From: an uncultured Clostridia bacterium
GTDB lineage: Bacteria; Bacillota; Clostridia; Lachnospirales; Lachnospiraceae
NCBI GenBank assembly: GCA_937888895.1
Contig: CALASV010000414.1
Coordinates: forward strand, 1 to 7,734
Direction: 5' to 3'
DNA: 7,734 nt
This document shows positions 5,441-7,734 of this stretch, piece after piece. The notes under the pieces were generated by a model, which saw only the letters and a list, made by a program, of their open reading frames with translations, made no database searches and was not told the DNA's origin. Position numbers and translations under genes: made by a program. How positions within the stretch are numbered: the stretch's first letter is position 1; every line of letters starts with the position of its first letter.

Positions 5441-7252
5441 ATGAAAAAAACAAATATTATTTTAATATTAATAGCAATGATTAGTCTTTTTGGTTTAGGT
5501 GGTGTTCTTGTTTTATTTGGGGATTCTTCGGGACAAGAACCAACGAAAAGTACTTTGGAAAGCTATCAAGAGAATTATGTAACAAATGTAGGAATGAACA
5601 AAGAAATTATTGTGGATGTAAAAGAAAACTTTTCTTCTACTTCGTTAACTGGTATTTATGATATAGAGTTTCAAAAGTCAGTCAAAGAAAAGATAGATTC
5701 TTTGATTGAAGAAAATTCCTATAACGAAGATAAACCTTTAGTCATTTATAATCCATTTCTAACGAATACACAATCATTATATGTATATTTTGAAACAGAA
5801 GAACCTTATGCTGTTTCTTATTCGATACATACACCAGAAGCAGAGTTTGGTGATTTTGGTGGGTATGTTGTTCCAAATCAGCCAGATACTTCAAAAGTAC
5901 ATGAATTTCAAATGGTTGGTTTAATTCCAAACGAAACAAATATGATTACTTTTCGTATGATGGATAAAAATGGAACAGTAAAGATTCGTCGTTTTTATTA
6001 TTATAATGAACATGGAGTAGAAATTGATACAATAGAACTTGAAACAACCGTTGGTACAAAAGAAGTGCAAAATGCTGATAAAACATGGAGTACTGTACCA
6101 GCAAGTGAAGAATCCGTAGCAGATGGTTTATTTGTCACATTTCCTGATAAAAATGAAGTATTACCTTATGTAAGAATTTACGATAATGATGGTATACAAC
6201 GAGGAGAAATCCCATTAGAAACATTTGGTCCAAGAAAAATGATTGTATACGAAGATTTGATGTTTTATCCAGTATCCGAGCATAAAATGGTAGGTATAAA
6301 TCGTTTTGGACAAGTAGTGAAAGTATATGAATCTGGAACATATACGTTTGGAGAAGATTTTTGTTTAGATAAAAACAATGATTTCTTAATGATTGCTAGT
6401 GATAATCGGCAAGATTCTATCAATGATTGTATTATTTTATTAGATAGAGAAACATCAGAAATAACAGAATTAGTGGATTTAGGTGATTTATTACCAGAAT
6501 ATAAAGTGAAATGTAAAAAAAGTAATGGTATTTTAGATTGGATTTCTTTAAATTCGATTGATTTAGTGGAAGGAAATCGTATTTTAGTATCTTCGAAAGC
6601 AATGAATAGCATTATTAAAATTCGTCGTTTGTATAATGAGCCTAAAATAGCATTTTTATTAGGAGATAGTACTAAGTTGGAAGGAACTTCTTATGAATCT
6701 TTGTTTTTACGTTTAGAAGGTGAATTTGAACTTCATGATAGTGTAAATCAAATGAAATATCAAGAATATGATAAAATTAGAGAAACAAGAATGTATATTG
6801 AAGTATTAAATAATAATGAAAATGAAGAATATGAAAAAGAAGAAGAACCATATTCTTATTATTACTATTATTTAGTAGATGAAGCAGAAGGTGGTACAGA
6901 AAAAGCTGGAAGTGCTCGTTTGATAGAGCAAAAAGTATTACCTGCTTTGGATAAAAATGGAAGTATGCAATGGTATGGCGACCATTTCATTGTGGCAAGT
7001 GATGTGACATCTGATTTTTATGAATACGATAGTGAGTTTAATTTGATTCAAAAATTTCATTATGAAGAACCTATTGTTAAAATGACAGAAGAAGAATTTG
7101 AGTATGAGGAGGACCATCCTTCTCCAGATGATACTGTGAGATTTTTGAGGGTATCAAAACATGACTTTTTGAATTATTATTTTGTGGAAGAACCTGTATT
7201 GATTCTTCCAGTAGAAATTGAGGTAGAGGAGAATATATCAGAGAATGAGTAA
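5441..7252 (+). CDS. arylsulfotransferase-like (ASST) membrane-anchored protein, catalytic residues apparently lost
   Basis: This 603-aa protein starts with a Lys-containing N-terminus and a hydrophobic segment (5-27). No lipobox cysteine is present, so it is a signal anchor or signal peptide and the body is extracytoplasmic. Residues about 98-180 (PLVIYNPF, SLYVYFET, YAVSYSIHTPE, MVGLIPNETNMITF) fit the ASST N-terminal domain. Residues about 235-590 fit the six-bladed propeller of aryl-sulfate sulfotransferases, which move sulfate between phenols through a histidine intermediate. The core blade reads DWISLNSIDL (366-375) then ILVSSKAMNSIIKI (381-394), where active enzymes have DW-H-NS and SSR(H). 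A GQH-type motif is also not evident near 425-440. An acidic, Tyr-rich insert (458-482) includes five consecutive Tyr. GAGGAG (5423-5428) is 12 nt from the ATG. The stop overlaps the topoisomerase start. It may be a binding or structural relative rather than an enzyme. Confidence 0.83.
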   Translation: MKKTNIILILIAMISLFGLGGVLVLFGDSSGQEPTKSTLESYQENYVTNVGMNKEIIVDVKENFSSTSLTGIYDIEFQKSVKEKIDSLIEENSYNEDKPLVIYNPFLTNTQSLYVYFETEEPYAVSYSIHTPEAEFGDFGGYVVPNQPDTSKVHEFQMVGLIPNETNMITFRMMDKNGTVKIRRFYYYNEHGVEIDTIELETTVGTKEVQNADKTWSTVPASEESVADGLFVTFPDKNEVLPYVRIYDNDGIQRGEIPLETFGPRKMIVYEDLMFYPVSEHKMVGINRFGQVVKVYESGTYTFGEDFCLDKNNDFLMIASDNRQDSINDCIILLDRETSEITELVDLGDLLPEYKVKCKKSNGILDWISLNSIDLVEGNRILVSSKAMNSIIKIRRLYNEPKIAFLLGDSTKLEGTSYESLFLRLEGEFELHDSVNQMKYQEYDKIRETRMYIEVLNNNENEEYEKEEEPYSYYYYYLVDEAEGGTEKAGSARLIEQKVLPALDKNGSMQWYGDHFIVASDVTSDFYEYDSEFNLIQKFHYEEPIVKMTEEEFEYEEDHPSPDDTVRFLRVSKHDFLNYYFVEEPVLILPVEIEVEENISENE

Positions 7253-7734
7253 AAATTTATTTATTGCAGAGAAACCAAGCGTGGCACAAGAATTTGCAAA
7301 AGCTCTGAAACAAAATTTTTCTCGTAAAGATGGTTATCAGGAGTCAGCAGAAAGTGTAGTAACTTGGTGTGTTGGACATTTAGTTACTATGAGTTATCCA
7401 GAAAGTTATGACCCTGCATTAAAGAAATGGGCAGTGGAGACACTGCCTTTTTTGCCCAAAGAGTATAAATATGAATTGATTCCAGCCGTAGAAAAGCAAT
7501 TTCAAATTGTAAAATCGTTGTTGTTACGAGAAGATATTTCTTGTATTTATATTTGTACCGACTCGGGACGAGAAGGAGAGTATATTTATCGTTTAGTAGA
7601 CCAAATGGCAGGTGTTCCAAAGGAGAAAGAACGCCGTAGAGTTTGGATTGATTCTCAAACAGAAGAAGAAATTTTGCGTGGTATTCGTGAGGCAAAACTT
7701 TGGGACGAATATAATAATTTGTCTGATTCTGCCT
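7245..7734 (+). CDS. topB: DNA topoisomerase III (TopB), 5' part, runs off the window
   Basis: The frame is open from ATG 7245 to the window end, giving 163 codons. This is the N-terminal TOPRIM part of a type IA topoisomerase, which relaxes and decatenates DNA by passing single strands. MSKNLFIAEKPSVAQEFAKA carries the conserved TOPRIM Glu (E9) in AEKPS. TWCVGHLVTMSYPESYDP (40-57) is characteristic of TopB. CTDSGREGEYIYR (104-116) is the metal-binding DxD-type motif, with Gly in the second position as in many Firmicutes TopB proteins of the TDAGREGE type. The strand-passage domain and the active-site Tyr lie beyond the window. ATGAGTAA overlaps the previous stop by 8 bases, and AGAGGAG (7225-7231) is about 13 nt upstream. 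Co-transcription and translational coupling with the arylsulfotransferase-like gene are likely. The relationship may be positional only, as the functions look unrelated. Confidence 0.93.
   Translation, partial: MSKNLFIAEKPSVAQEFAKALKQNFSRKDGYQESAESVVTWCVGHLVTMSYPESYDPALKKWAVETLPFLPKEYKYELIPAVEKQFQIVKSLLLREDISCIYICTDSGREGEYIYRLVDQMAGVPKEKERRRVWIDSQTEEEILRGIREAKLWDEYNNLSDSA

Noticed and set aside
7557..7583. Gly in place of the second Asp of the TOPRIM DxD motif (TDSGREGE), as a sign of an inactive topoisomerase
   Set aside because: Many Firmicutes TopB proteins carry TDAGREGE here, so this is normal variation and not a loss of function.
7387..7695. Minus-strand 102-codon frame near the window end
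   Set aside because: It lies opposite the topoisomerase III gene, whose TOPRIM motifs are unmistakable.

Overview
The window looks like chromosomal DNA of a low-GC Gram-positive anaerobe, most likely a Clostridia/Lachnospiraceae relative. The resident genes are AT-rich and favour A/T-ending codons. Their start sites carry purine-rich AGGAGG-like ribosome binding sites, and hairpin-plus-T-run terminators separate them. No rRNA or marker gene is present, so this placement is an inference. The first ~1.6 kb is visibly richer in G+C, with many AAG, GGC and GAC codons, and stands out as an acquired element.

Layout. (1) Positions 1-1613 hold an IS110-family insertion sequence: a complete 411-aa DEDD transposase/recombinase preceded by a long structured non-coding leader that should encode its bridge RNA. 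Upstream of that leader lies a second, diverged sequence collinear with it. (2) Positions 1686-2084 encode a small unrecognised 132-aa protein, closed by a two-way terminator. (3) Positions 2190-3050, minus strand, encode an alpha/beta-hydrolase esterase. (4) Positions 3308-4303, plus strand, encode a cytosolic type I-like L-asparaginase, divergent from the esterase. (5) Positions 4346-4984, minus strand, encode a LUD-domain protein with a Cys-rich tail, convergent with the asparaginase. (6) Positions 5019-5328 are a ~300-bp non-coding element built from nested inverted repeats, with near-perfect 12-bp ends and an 8-bp direct repeat on each side, so it is MITE-like. Part of its interior recurs inverted at 2121-2184. 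(7) Positions 5441-7252 encode a membrane-anchored arylsulfotransferase-like protein that appears to lack the family's catalytic residues. (8) From 7245 to the window end is the 5' part of a DNA topoisomerase III gene, overlapping the previous stop by 8 bases.

The cellular genes do not form one pathway. Most are single-gene units in alternating orientation; the only likely co-transcribed pair is arylsulfotransferase-like/topB. The most interesting material is non-coding: the bridge-RNA region with its diverged tandem copy, and the structured inverted-repeat element with its partial second copy.
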